NCBI GenBank assembly: GCA_026120185.1
Contig: JANUWF010002362.1
Span: 2,631,001 to 2,695,000, forward strand
Direction of reading: 5' to 3'
DNA: 64,000 nt
Origin: Voacanga thouarsii
Lineage: Eukaryota; Streptophyta; Magnoliopsida; Gentianales; Apocynaceae
Notes under the pieces: model-generated
Told to the model about the DNA's origin: nothing
Seen by the model: the letters and a program-made list of their open reading frames with translations, nothing else
The model's database searches: none
Part shown: positions 10,731 through 20,985 of the stretch, in pieces
How the letters are laid out: each line of letters starts with the position of its first letter
Position numbering within the stretch: the first letter of the stretch is position 1
Program-made: the position numbers and the translations under genes

Positions 10731-10742
10731 TTGAGTACTCAA
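10731..10742. promoter_or_regulatory. Palindrome TTGAGTACTCAA (gypsy-B LTR)
   Basis: Perfect 12-bp palindrome that recurs in every gypsy LTR of this window covering that position. Function unknown. Confidence 0.6.
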
Positions 10743-12239
10743 TGACGTTTCCCACTTGGGATAAAATGAACAAAGCATTGCTCTTAATGAAAATAGCAAT
10801 TTGAGGGTTTCCAAGGTTTTGGGAGAAATCAGTTTTAGAAAGAGTTTTAAGTTTGGAAAATCTACTCAGTAACTTTTAAATAATTTAAGTGTTGGAAATA
10901 AGAACAAATTCAACCCTCAATTGCCTTCAAATAAACAAATGTCCATACACTCCATATTTAGCTTGCCATAAGGAAAACATTTCACATCGATAGGTTTTAT
11001 GCAGGAGCTTACCTGATTCTTGCTCACAACAACAAGGTCTCGAACAGCTGACCTAACCACACATGGGTAAATACGAATCTTAATCAATTTCAAGTCACAA
11101 ACCACTTCCTCAATTTTAAATCAATTCAATTCACTACTACCATGATCCTAGTGTCCCAAGCTTTAAGATAAAATAATAACTAAATAGGTTTATAAGCTAT
11201 GTTTAATTTGTTATTTAAAATAATTAATGGTTTGAGAAATAAATTCTAATAAGTTGAAAGTTTACATCTTGTTAAGAAAAATCTAGAGTTTATTTGATCA
11301 AGAGTCATAGGTGGTACTAGGTAAAATAGTAATTTAATGATAGTTTAGTTGTTAGAAAATAATTGATAGCTAAAACTAGTTGAGATTAAATTGAATAAGC
11401 CTTTCTTGGAAAATAATAAGTAAATCCTTAAGGGTTTTGATTTAGTAAATATTTTACTAAGCATAAATCTTTTTTATAAAGGCTTTAATTGATTTCTTTA
11501 TTTTAAATATTATTTATTTATTTTAATTTCTAGCAAAATTATTATTTATTTGGCTAAAATATCCTTTATGAATATAAGAATCCAAATCTACCCTTCCTAG
11601 GGTTTTCGAAAATACTAGGAAATTATTTTATTGAGTATTTTATTCATGGAGTGAAAATTACTTTTAGGGACAACTAGATCATGGTCAATTTTTATGGCCA
11701 ACCTCAATCAAGAACATGCACAATCCTTCAATTCATCAAATCAACCAAATTTTGCATCTAGGCATAGATCTAAATTTATTAAGACATGCTTTAACCTCTA
11801 CTAGCATAAATATGAACATGGCTTAAACAATCCCATATGAATAAAAATCCTATTCACCAACGGTGGCATAATCTCTAGCATACTTTATCACAAATACTAC
11901 CTATGACATGCATCAAACCTCAAATCAACATACAATCAACTAAGATAAACCTTTCATGCATAAATCCCATCTTCTTCACAATCATACAATTGCTCATGCT
12001 TCAATCTCAACAATAAATATATACTCAAATCCTACCACCATCCACCTTTTAACAACATCATCCTAGAGACATGATTCTAGAGTTTAAAAGAAGGATTGAA
12101 GGTACTTACTTGGTTGATGAATGCTTTGAAAGAGTTTAGAGTAGATCTCAACTCCTAGATGGCTAATCTTGTCCAAGAGAGGTGGCGAAAGCATGGTCAT
12201 GGAAAAAGAGACCATTCGGCCAAGAGAGGGAATTTCGGG

Positions 12240-12241
<2 letters not shown>

Positions 12242-12295
<54 letters not shown>

Positions 12296-12310
12296 AGAAG
12301 AAGAAGAAGA
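12242..12310. repeat. (GA)n followed by (AAG)n microsatellite in gypsy-B LTR
   Basis: About 50 bp of GA then several AAG units. On the element strand it is a CT tract, about 1.9 kb after the LTR 5' end. Confidence 0.95.
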
Positions 12311-13929
12311 GATCATTAGTATGTTCATTCACATAAGTTCTCATTGGAGATCAAGTTTGAAGAAGATGAAGTTGATAGAGTAAATTTACCTTGAATATGT
12401 TCTTGACCTTCACAAAAATTTCTGGTTTTGATCCAAAGTAGCAAGATGATTTGTGGAGTTTGATGTTAATAATGGTATTGATGGATTCACAACAAAGAGT
12501 AGATCAAATCTGGAGATTTTCGTGAGGGTTTGAAGTGGTTTGAAGGTGTATTAGGTGAAAGAAGGTAGTAGGTGTTCTTGGTGTAGTGTGTGTGTTCTTG
12601 GTGACTAAAGAAAATCGAGAGAGGGAGGTTGGGAGCAGCTGCCGAATTTCTGTGGAATTAGGGCTGCCGAAATTTTGTAGGGTTTAGAGAGTTGTTTCTC
12701 TGATTTGGAAGGGAAAGGAAAGGTTAGTTGTTACAATCCTTGAAGAATATTTTTAGGAAGAGAATTCGGAAACTAAATATTCTAAGAATATCTTGATTAT
12801 TTGGACAGCTTTGAAGTCTCCTATGGCCGACTGAATGTGCAGATTTTCTGAGGAATTAAAGCTGGTTCAATGAGGCTTATGATGGCCGAAACTAAGGTGC
12901 ACAATGGTGAAGAAGATGTTTGGTCAATGGTGTAAGATTTTATGGAAAGTTGCTAAACAAGATGGCTGAAATTTTGGAAACCAATCAAGCTAAATTGCAG
13001 GGATTTGTTCGAGAGATTTTCGGACAGCCATTGCTGCCTTTCATCCATAAGCTTGAGGGAAAAAATGGAGCTCTACTAATAGAGGTTTTGACAGAAGTAG
13101 GTTGGTGTTTTCGACTGGAGGAGAAATAGGAAACAAGCTGGAAAATTTTCCTGCACAAAAATTTCGCTGCACAGGAATTTCTGGGCAGATTTTCGGCTGC
13201 CACTTCCAGCCAATTTGCAGCGAACTGGAAGGGGGGTTTCAGGGGTATTCAAGGCTGGTTTCCAGCCTTCTTCATGGAGGAAAAACATGGCTAAGGTGCT
13301 GCACAAAATCTGGAAGAAAACAGCTTGATTTTGGACTCTCAAAGTAGCGATCTTGCCCAGAATTTTCACTGGTTTTGTACAGCTCTTGAGCAGTCTGAAA
13401 ATGGCAAAAATAATTCATGTTTCAAACTGATCTTAAGGCCATTTTTCTGGCAGAATTTGGAAGGGAATGTTAGCTAAGAAGTTCGACATTTTGAAGGTAC
13501 AGAAGCTGGAAAATTTCAGCTCATTCCAAGAAGGAAGGTGAACTAGCTATAGAGTGAAATTTCAGCAAGCTTACCAGAGGGATTTTCCTCATGGAATTTC
13601 CCACAATTCATCCACATTTTCCAGACCATGAGAAGTCTTTTACTAGGACATTTTGATCCTAAAAGACCTCAGCACTTTACTGAATTTTCTGGAAAGAAAA
13701 AGGATAGAACACCTTGATCAAACTAAGGAGTTGAAAATTAAGAAAAACTAAAGATCAAGGGTGAATGAATTCCCTTTAAGAATTTCGAGTAGAGAAAATG
13801 AGTGAAATGAGAATTCTCCTAACATGTCTCTCCTAGGTCATTATCACAACCTTGCTCTAGGCCCTTAAGGCCGAAACTAATCCTCCCTAAGCAAAAATAA
13901 AATTTTAATCAAACTAAAGCTTCTATGAT

Positions 13930-13979
13930 GGAATTCGAACCCAAGACCTCAAGAATTAATTCCAAGGCTTTAACCACTA
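13930..13979 (-). promoter_or_regulatory. tRNA-like A-box/B-box block in gypsy-B LTR
   Basis: On the minus strand, TAGTGGTTAAAGC (13979 to 13967, A-box-like) is followed by GGGTTCGAATTCC (13942 to 13930, close to the B-box consensus GGTTCGANTCC). It starts 250 bp into the LTR. The whole is not a foldable full tRNA gene. Confidence 0.55.
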
Positions 13980-14229
13980 AACCACAACAACTCTTGTTGC
14001 TATTTTTACTAGAAAATTAATTCCTATTCCTTCCACAAGCTATCTCCCTATTTTCACCTCGGGTACCATTTTGCCCCTCTCACACAATCCTCACCAACAA
14101 GACTTCAAAACAATAAAACTCAAATCCAAAGCACATAAAATCATATGAAAATGTATTTAATCATGAAATAAAGCATGATATGCATCCCAACCCCCTTACT
14201 CTAAGGTTGGTTTTGACTGGGGTTTCACA

Positions 14230-14243
14230 TCCTCCCCTCCTTA
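14230..14243 (-). other. Polypurine tract of gypsy-B
   Basis: AAGGAGGGGAGGA on the minus strand directly abuts the 3' LTR start, as needed for plus-strand DNA priming. Confidence 0.8.
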
Positions 14244-14275
14244 GAAGAATTTCGTCCCGAAATTCAAGCATACCT

Positions 14276-15575
14276 CTATTTCAGCTCGGGATACTTCCGC
14301 TTCACCCATTCTTTTGATTCCCATGTAGCATCCTGTGTGCCATGGTGCTCCCATTGAATCTTAACCATTGGTATCTGCTTGTTCCAGAGAATTTTGACAC
14401 TGCGGTCCAATATCCGCACAGGCTTTTCCACGTAGCTCAAGTCTGGCTGCAACACTAACGGTTCCTCATTCAACACATGATCAGGATCCGTATTATACTT
14501 CTTCAACTGCAAAACATGGAACACATCATGGATACTCGTCAATCCATCCGGCAGGTCTAATCGCTAAGCTACTGGTCCGATTCTTTCCTTAATAAAAAAC
14601 GGCCCCAAATATCTCGGGTTCAACTTTCCGCCCTTCGGATGTTTCATAATCCCCCTGTTGGGTGTTAGCTTCAGAAATACACAGTCCCCGACTTGAAATT
14701 CCAATTCACTTCTCCGGTTGTCCGCATAGCTCTTCTGCTGGCTTTGAGCCACCTTTAACCTCTCCCGAATCAGTTTCGCTTTATCCAACATTTCTTGGAC
14801 ACAGACGTCTCCGGTTTTGCTCACATGTCCATCTTCCGTCCAACTCCAATACAATGGTACCTGACACTTGCGCCCATATAAAGCCTCATACGGTGCCATC
14901 CCAATCGAGGCCTGATAGCTGTTGTTATAAGATAGCTTGGCATATGGTACACACTCGATCCACTTATCCCCGAAATCTAGGACACAGGCTCTCAACATAT
15001 CTTCTAATATCTGGATTACCCTTTCTGACTGCCCATCAGTCTGCGGATGCGCCGTCGTACTGAATTTCAAATTTGATCCCATTGCTTCCTGGAACTTTCC
15101 CAAAAAACGAGAAGTAAACCTCGGGTCTCGGTCTGACACTATGCTCGAAGGTACTCCATAAAGTTGGACTACTTCTCGAACATATATCTGAGCCAGCTTC
15201 TCCATGGAGTCCCTTACATTTACCGGGATGAAGTGGGCTGACTTGGTCAGTCGATCCACCACCACCCATATGGCGTCCTTCTGAGTCTTCGACATGGGAA
15301 GTCCGGTGACAAAGTCCAAAGTCACCTCCTCCTACTTCCATTCCAGCACTGGCAATGGCTGCAATAGTCCTACTGACTTCTTATGCTCCGCTTTAACTTT
15401 CTGACAGGTAAGACAAGTCGAGACGTACTTGACCACATCTCGCTTCATTCCAGGCCACCAGTAAGCTCTCTTCAAATCCTGATACATCTTGACCTCCCCT
15501 GGATGAATGGCGTACTTGCTCTTGTGCGTTTCCTCCAAAATTCTGTCCTTTAGTTGCTACTCTCTGGGTACACAC
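14276..15575 (-). pseudogene. Gypsy-B integrase with C-terminal chromodomain
   Basis: One frame runs through 15538-14276 with stops at about 15329 (Trp to TAG, compared with gypsy-C) and 14562 (Tyr to TAG). It carries the zinc part (HPGEVKMYQDL to CLTCQK), the core with Asp in VVDRLTKSAHF, Asp in [10 protein letters not shown] and Glu in DGQSERVIQ, then the GPF/Y region (LGPFFIKERIGPVA). The last 88 residues (DLSYVEKPVRILDRS, then QWEHHGTQDATWE) form a chromodomain-like module. In chromoviruses this module directs insertion toward modified chromatin. All three catalytic acidic residues are visible, but the two stops disable the protein. Confidence 0.88.
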
Positions 15576-17065
15576 AATCGATCTCTGAAATGGAAAATTC
15601 CCGCCTCATCTTGACGGAATTCACTGCCCGGTTGCTTAAGCTCCTTATCCTTGAAAATTTGAAACTCGGCGTTGCTTCCACTATTTCTTGCTTCAAATCC
15701 GGCACCAACATCAAATTGCTGATGACTATTCTTTTGTCTTGTATTTCCGCCCTTCTGTCCAACACATCTTGCACTGCTTGCATTTCTTGCACCTTCAGTC
15801 TGGCCATTCCAACTTTTCTGCTCAGGGCGTCTGCCACAACGTTAGCCTTCCCAGGATGGTAGTTGATCGGGCAACGGTACTCCTCTAGGAATTCCATCCA
15901 CCTTCGTTGCCTCAAGTTCAAATCCTTCTGAGTGAAGATATACTTTAGACTCTTATGGTCGGTGAACACCTCATACTCGGCTCCATACAGGTAGTGTCGC
16001 CATTTATTTAGGGCGAACACTATATAAATGAGTAGGGTAGTTCACTTCATGCGGTCGTAACTTCCGGGATGCATAAGCAATCACTTTCCTGTCTTGCATC
16101 AATACCGCTCCTAGACCTTCTTTCGAAGCTTCGGTGTACAGCGCGTAAGATTTGCCCACCTCCGGTAGACTCAACACCGGTGCCGTCATTAGTCTCTCCT
16201 TCAGTTCTTGGAAGCTTTTCTCGCATTTTTCATTCCACACAAATGGAACATCCTTCCTCAACAAACGGGTCATTGGCGATGCGAGCGTCGAGAATCCCTT
16301 GATAAACCTTCGGTAGTACCTAACCAATCCCAAGAAACTCCGGATCTTGGTAATATTCCCTGGCTGCTTCCAATTTGATACCGCTTCAACCTTTGCCAGA
16401 TCTACCTTAATACCCTCCTTGGTCACCACGTGGCCAAGGAATGCCACACTGTTTAACCAGAATTCGCACTTGTTGAACTTCGCGTACAGCTTGTGCTCCC
16501 GCAGTTTCTCCAGTACGAGCCTCAGATGCTCCGCATGCTCCTCCGGACTCTTGGAGTAAATCAAAATATCGTCGATGAAGATCACCACAAACTTGTCCAG
16601 ATAAGGTCGGAATACTCGGTGCATCAGGTCCATGAATACTGCTGGAGCGTTAGTCACCCCGAATGGCATCACCACGAACTCGAAATGTCCATAGCGGGTG
16701 TTGAAGGCTGTCTTGGGGATATCTTCCTCTCTTATCCGCACTTAGTAGTAACCTTGCCTCAGATCCAACTTGGAATAGCAACTGGATCCTTGCAGCTGAT
16801 CAAATAGCTCGTCAATCGGTGGAAGAGGGTACTTGTTCTTAATCCTCAAATTGTTCAGCCCTCGGTAGTCGATGCATAGCCTTAAGGTTCCGTCCTTCTT
16901 CTTTACAAATAGCACAGGCGCTCCCTAGGGCGACGCGCTCGATCTGATATAGCCTTGTCCTACTAACTTCTCCAACTGCTTTTTCAACTTTGCCGGTGCC
17001 ATCCGGTATGGAGTCCGCGATACTGGTTCCGCTCTGGGACCTAAGTCTATTGTGAATTCCACTTC
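15576..17065 (-). pseudogene. Gypsy-B reverse transcriptase and RNase H
   Basis: RT begins right after protease and includes [25 protein letters not shown] sequence ([10 protein letters not shown]) and the catalytic [10 protein letters not shown], all visible on the minus strand. Stops replace Arg (about 17066), Trp (about 16926) and Gln (about 16743). RNase H follows, with [13 protein letters not shown] where gypsy-C has [13 protein letters not shown], so the first catalytic Asp is Glu. About 20 bp are then missing near 16010-16020 relative to gypsy-C, shifting the frame; reading resumes at [11 protein letters not shown] and continues through TDHKSLKY to [10 protein letters not shown]. The linker to integrase is also frameshifted near 15600. 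Confidence 0.87.
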
Positions 17066-17773
17066 TCAGCTAGGAGGTAGAGAATCAAGCTCCGCTGGGA
17101 ATACATCAGGAAAATCCTTCATCACTTCCGTGTCCTCCAGAGTACACTGGTCCTTAGGCTTGTTCATCACGTAAGCCAGATAACCCTGACATCCTTGACT
17201 TAACAATTTCCGGGCCTTAGCCCCCGCAATCAAGTACTTCAGCTCTCTCACTTTCTTGCCATTAAATTCTAACACATCATAACCCGGCCTGACGAACTGA
17301 ACTGACTTATTTTTATAGTCTACCCTAGCCCCATGCTTGGCTAACCAGTCCATCCCCAAAATCAAGTCATAGTCTTCAATGTCTAGCACAATCAAATCTC
17401 CCTCCAGATTTTCTCTCCCCACTTTAATCTTACAATCCCTCACATACCGATCCGCTTGCACCATTTTCCCAAAAGGTGTGCTTACTTCTAAAGTGAAAGG
17501 TAACTCTACTCCATCCCGACCCAAATAATATGCACACAACTTGTTTATATAGGTATGAGTAGAGCCAGGATCAATCAAAGCATTAACAGAACGTCCTTGA
17601 ATAGTGAACGTACCTTCTACCACCGCTGTATTAGCCCTAACTTCCTCTCTGTTGAGAGCGAATACCTTGGCCTTCACTTGTAGCTTCGGTGCTCCACTCC
17701 CGGATGCTCCTGTGGCGTTAGCTCGGTTGGGCCCTGAGTTCTGAGCCGGGTTTCCTTGCCCGACCCGGTGCAA
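17066..17773 (-). pseudogene. Gypsy-B protease domain
   Basis: A 235-residue open stretch on the minus strand. Contains the retropepsin loop as LIDPGSTHTYIN (gypsy-C has DSGSTHSY, so Ser is Pro here) and the later [16 protein letters not shown] motif. It runs to the connection KDFPDVFPAELDSLPPS, where a stop (CGA to TGA compared with gypsy-C) ends it. Many plant gypsy proteases read DPG or DSG, so DPG alone does not prove inactivity. Confidence 0.87.
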
Positions 17774-18403
17774 CTTGGGGCAGGCATTCCTCAGATGGTT
17801 CGGGTCACCACAGTGGTAGCACTTTCTATCTCAACCCTTGGACCAGCAATTCCTCTCGGTGTGGCCTTTCTTCCCACACTGCTTACATGTCGGGAGGTTC
17901 GGTGCAGGTCCAGTTGGTGCTGTCCGGGCTTGCTTTCCCCGGTTCTGCCATTGATGATTAGCAGGGTGCTTGTGAAGTTGCGGCCTTGAGAAGTGTCCCT
18001 GCTGCTGCCTTGGAGGCTGGAAAGGCTTAGCCGCCATCCTGCTACGGTCCTCATTCTCCGTGCGAGTAGCTGCGTCCACCGCCCCCGATAAGATGTCGGT
18101 AGAGCAGGTGCCAATGCTCTCCTCAGCTCCGGTCTTAGCCCTTTGACGAACTGCCTCGTCCTATTCTGCTCGGTGTCAACCAATCATCGGCAGTATTTCG
18201 ACAATTGCGTAAATCACGCCGCATATTGAGCCACTGACATGCTCCCCTGCTTCAAATTCTGAAATTCGTCCTCCCGCTTCTCCACAATCCACTGAGGGAT
18301 GTACTCAGCCCTGAAGGCTTCAACGAAGTTGGACCACGACCATTCTTGCTCATCCATCACCCAGTCCTCTTGGACCCGCTGCCACCATGCCTGAGCTGGC
18401 CCT
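17774..18403 (-). pseudogene. Gypsy-B gag, 5'-truncated, two zinc knuckles
   Basis: Starts in the middle of capsid at RGPAQAWWQRVQEDW because the upstream part is deleted. Continues with FRAEYIPQW, KREDEFQNLKQG, QFVKGLRPELRRALAP, then shifts frame near 18080. The nucleocapsid part has two knuckles, CKQCGKKGHTERNC and CYHCGDPNHLRNAC, separated by a stop. It joins directly to protease at about 17773. Nothing upstream of RGPAQAW survives. Confidence 0.85.
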
Positions 18404-19044
18404 CTCATGGAATTTCCACAATTCATCCACATTTTCCAGACCATGAGAAGCCTTTTACTAGAACATTTTGATCCTAAAAGACCTTAGCACTTTACTGAAT
18501 TTTCTGGAAAGAAAAAGGATAGAACACCTTGATCAAACTAAGGAGTTGAAAATTAAGAAAAACTAAAGATCAAGGGTGAATGAATTCCCTTTAAGAATTT
18601 CGAGTAGAGCAAATGAGTGAAATGAGAATTCTCCTAACATGTCTCTCCTAGGTCATTATCACCACCTTGCTCTAGGCCCTTAAGGCCGAAACTAATCCTC
18701 CCTAAGCAAAAATAAAATTTTAATCAAACTAAAGCTTCTATGATGGAATTCGAACCCAAGACCTCAAGAATTAATTCCAAGGCTTTAACCACTAAACCAC
18801 AACAACTCTTGTTGCTATTTTTACTAGAAAATTAATTCCTATTCCTTCCACAAGCTATCTCCCTATTTTCACCTCGGGTACCATTTTGCCCCTCTCACAC
18901 AATCCTCACCAACAAGACTTCAAAACAATAAAACTCAAATCCAAAGCACATAAAATCATATGAAAATGTATTTAATCATGAAATAAAACATGATATGTAT
19001 CCCAGCCCCCTTACTCTAAGGTTGGTTTTGACTGGGGTTTCACA
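18404..19044 (-). repeat. Remnant (641 bp) of gypsy-B 5' LTR
   Basis: Matches 13588-14229 of the complete LTR with eight substitutions and one single-base gap. This is the first 641 bp of the LTR in element orientation. The other 3.66 kb of this LTR, the primer site, leader and first part of gag are deleted, with the join near CTCATGGAATTT at 18404-18416. Includes the tRNA-like block at 18745-18794. Confidence 0.9.
18745..18794 (-). promoter_or_regulatory. tRNA-like A-box/B-box block, gypsy-B 5' LTR remnant
   Basis: Second LTR copy of the block at 13930-13979, with the same TAGTGGTTAAAGC and GGGTTCGAATTCC boxes on the minus strand. Confidence 0.55.
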
Positions 19045-19540
19045 TAACTTATAGTAGAGAAAGCAGATTCATAATGGAAACTCACACTGAAATTCAATTA
19101 GTAAGGATAGCACATCACAAAGCACATTGTTTTAGTCTCACATTGTTTTAACCAAGAAAAAAAAAGACAGGCTAAAGGAACATGAATATGACCACTGTAC
19201 TTGTTTTGGTCTCACATATAGGCAGGCACATGGAATTTGGATATGTAGCTAGTTCACACTCATGCTAAAATAAGTTATTATCTTAGTAATCTAAACGACA
19301 TGTTTTGGGGGAAAGGGAATAAGGTTAGCAGGAAAATAGCTTAAGTAGTATTTTTCTACTGAAGTTGATGCATTTGAAGTTTTAGATGTGTTCAACCAAT
19401 TACTCCTGCCATATATTAGCTCCCTCTGTTCAGCTAAACTCACTGCAGTAGTATTTAAGAAAAGAAATTGCATCTCCACTACTGAAATGTCTCTTACTTT
19501 CTTCACTACTGAAATTGCATCTCCACTACTGAAATTGAAC
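19045..19540. repeat. CACTA spacer with direct repeat copy 2
   Basis: 19189-19500 repeats parts of 9190-9895 (see copy 1). Before it are about 140 bp of unique sequence. Near the right end the motif CACTACTGAAAT occurs three times and TTGCATCTCCACTACTGAAA twice (from about 19467 and 19512), a local 45-bp duplication abutting the start of gypsy-C sequence. No gene is seen. Confidence 0.65.
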
Positions 19541-20330
19541 AAGACGAGAAGGCCGAGCAATGGATTGAGCAGATGGAGGACATCTTCGCTACTTTGCAGT
19601 ACTCGGAAGAGAGGATGGTGAAGTTTGCTGCTTTTCGGCTAAGGGGACCGTCTCGGGCATGGTGGCAGCGAGTACGGGGTGATTGGGACAAGGAGGAGTA
19701 GGAGTGCACCTAGGACGATTTTATGAAAGCTTTCCGGGCTGAGTACATTCCTTGATGGGTGGCTGAGAAGAGGGAGGATGAATTTCAGACCCTCAGGCAG
19801 GGAGGCATGACCATGGCCCAATATGCAGCCCGATTCATGCAGTTGTCCAAGTACTGCAAGTGCTTGGTGGATACGGAGCAGAAGCGCACCCAGCAATTCG
19901 TGAAAGGGCTTAGGCCAGAGTTGAGGAATGCACTGGCCCCATCGCCGCCAATGTCATACACTGCCGCTGTGGACGTAGCTTCTCGGACGGAGAATGAAGA
20001 TCGGCATCGACCGGTGAACCGACCCTTCCAACCGAGTCATCCACCTATGAGGCCTTCCGGCAATAAGCGACCTACGGCCTTTATGCCGTAGAGAAACCAG
20101 GGTAAGCAGCCTCGAGTGCCTGTAGCAGGACCAATGCAAGGCAGCCTAAATTGCCGACTGTGTGGGAAGCGGGGTCACACCGAGAGGAATTGCTGGGGTA
20201 ATGGGGGTGTAAGGAGGTGCTTTGATTGCGGAGACTCGGGACATCTGAGAAACGCCTGCCCTAAACCCCTAAGGATTGAACAGACCACGCCAGCTCAACC
20301 AATGGGAGGTAATAGAGGTGCCGCTGTTGG
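19537..20330 (+). pseudogene. Gypsy-C gag, N-terminally truncated
   Basis: Begins at DEKAEQWIEQMEDIFATLQ, continues with FRLRGPSRAWWQRVRGDW, KREDEFQTLRQGGMTMAQ and QFVKGLRPELRNALAP, all one frame broken by stops at about 19699, 19753 and 20089. Two zinc knuckles follow ([14 protein letters not shown] near 20152-20193 and [14 protein letters not shown] near 20218-20260). They bind element RNA in the particle. About 100 or more N-terminal residues are absent compared with usual gypsy gag. Confidence 0.87.
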
Positions 20331-20337
20331 ACCAACT

Positions 20338-20985
20338 GGAGCGGGAGGCCAGAAGCCTCAGGTGAAGTCTAAAGCCTTTGCCCTGAATCGAGAGGAAGTC
20401 GGAGCGGACGCCGCCGTGATTGAAGGTAACCTTTCTACCCAAGGTTGTCTTGTTAATGTTCTGATAGATTCAGGATCCACACACTCTTATGTAAGTAAAG
20501 TATGTGCTTCACATCTGGGTTGGGAAGGAAAGGAGCTACCTTATACCCTAGTAGTTAGTTCCCCATTGGGAAAGGTGGCGGAAGCAAGCAAGAAAATGGG
20601 AAGTTGTGGAGTTGAGGTAGGGAAGGAGATTCTGGAGGCCGACCTTATAATCCTGCCCATGGATGATTATGACCTGATCTTGGGCATGGACTGGTTGTCG
20701 AAGCACGGAGCTCGTATGGACTGTAAGATCAAGACGGTGCAGTTTGTAAAACCTGGTCGAGACGTACTTGAATTTAACGGCAGACGAATGAAGGAATTGA
20801 AATATCTCATTGTTGGAGCTAAAGCTCGAAAGTTGCTCAAGAAAGGATGTACGGGATATTTGGCGTATCTCCTAAACAAACCGAAAGACCAGTGTACCTT
20901 GGAAAGTATGGAGGTAGTGAAAGACTTTTTGAATGTGTTCCCTACGGAGCTCACTTCCCTACCCCCTGAACGGGAAGTTAAGTTC
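20338..20985 (+). pseudogene. Gypsy-C protease domain
   Basis: Part of one 409-residue open stretch (20116-21345) that runs unbroken from the nucleocapsid into RT. Active site [13 protein letters not shown] with an intact DSG, then [16 protein letters not shown]. This is the best preserved protease among the gypsy elements here. It continues directly into RT through [16 protein letters not shown]. Confidence 0.88.

Larger units (their letters stand above)
9930..14229 (-). repeat. 3' LTR of gypsy-B (4.3 kb, complete)
   Basis: On the plus strand it begins TGTAACACCCC and ends GGTTTCACA, so on the element strand it runs TGTGAAACCCC to GGTGTTACA. It is bounded by the target duplication on the left and the polypurine tract on the right. 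Small frames inside it (for example 10370-10696, 12920-13369) are not genes. It contains a stem-loop, a palindrome, a (GA)n tract and a tRNA-like block listed separately. Confidence 0.9.
9930..19044 (-). mobile_element. Ty3/gypsy chromovirus 'gypsy-B', 5' LTR/leader deleted, TSD TAACT
   Basis: Left LTR 9930-14229, interior coding on the minus strand (gag near 18400 to chromodomain near 14280), then a 641-bp LTR piece at 18404-19044. TAACT at 9925-9929 and 19045-19049 is an exact 5-bp target duplication, so both outer ends are original. A chromodomain after integrase and 4.3-kb LTRs fit the Tekay/Del group of plant chromoviruses. The element inserted into CACTA sequence. Confidence 0.9.

Noticed and set aside
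14662..15161. Plus-strand open frames (133 and 74 codons) over gypsy-B integrase
   Set aside because: They are antisense shadows of integrase, with no independent motif.
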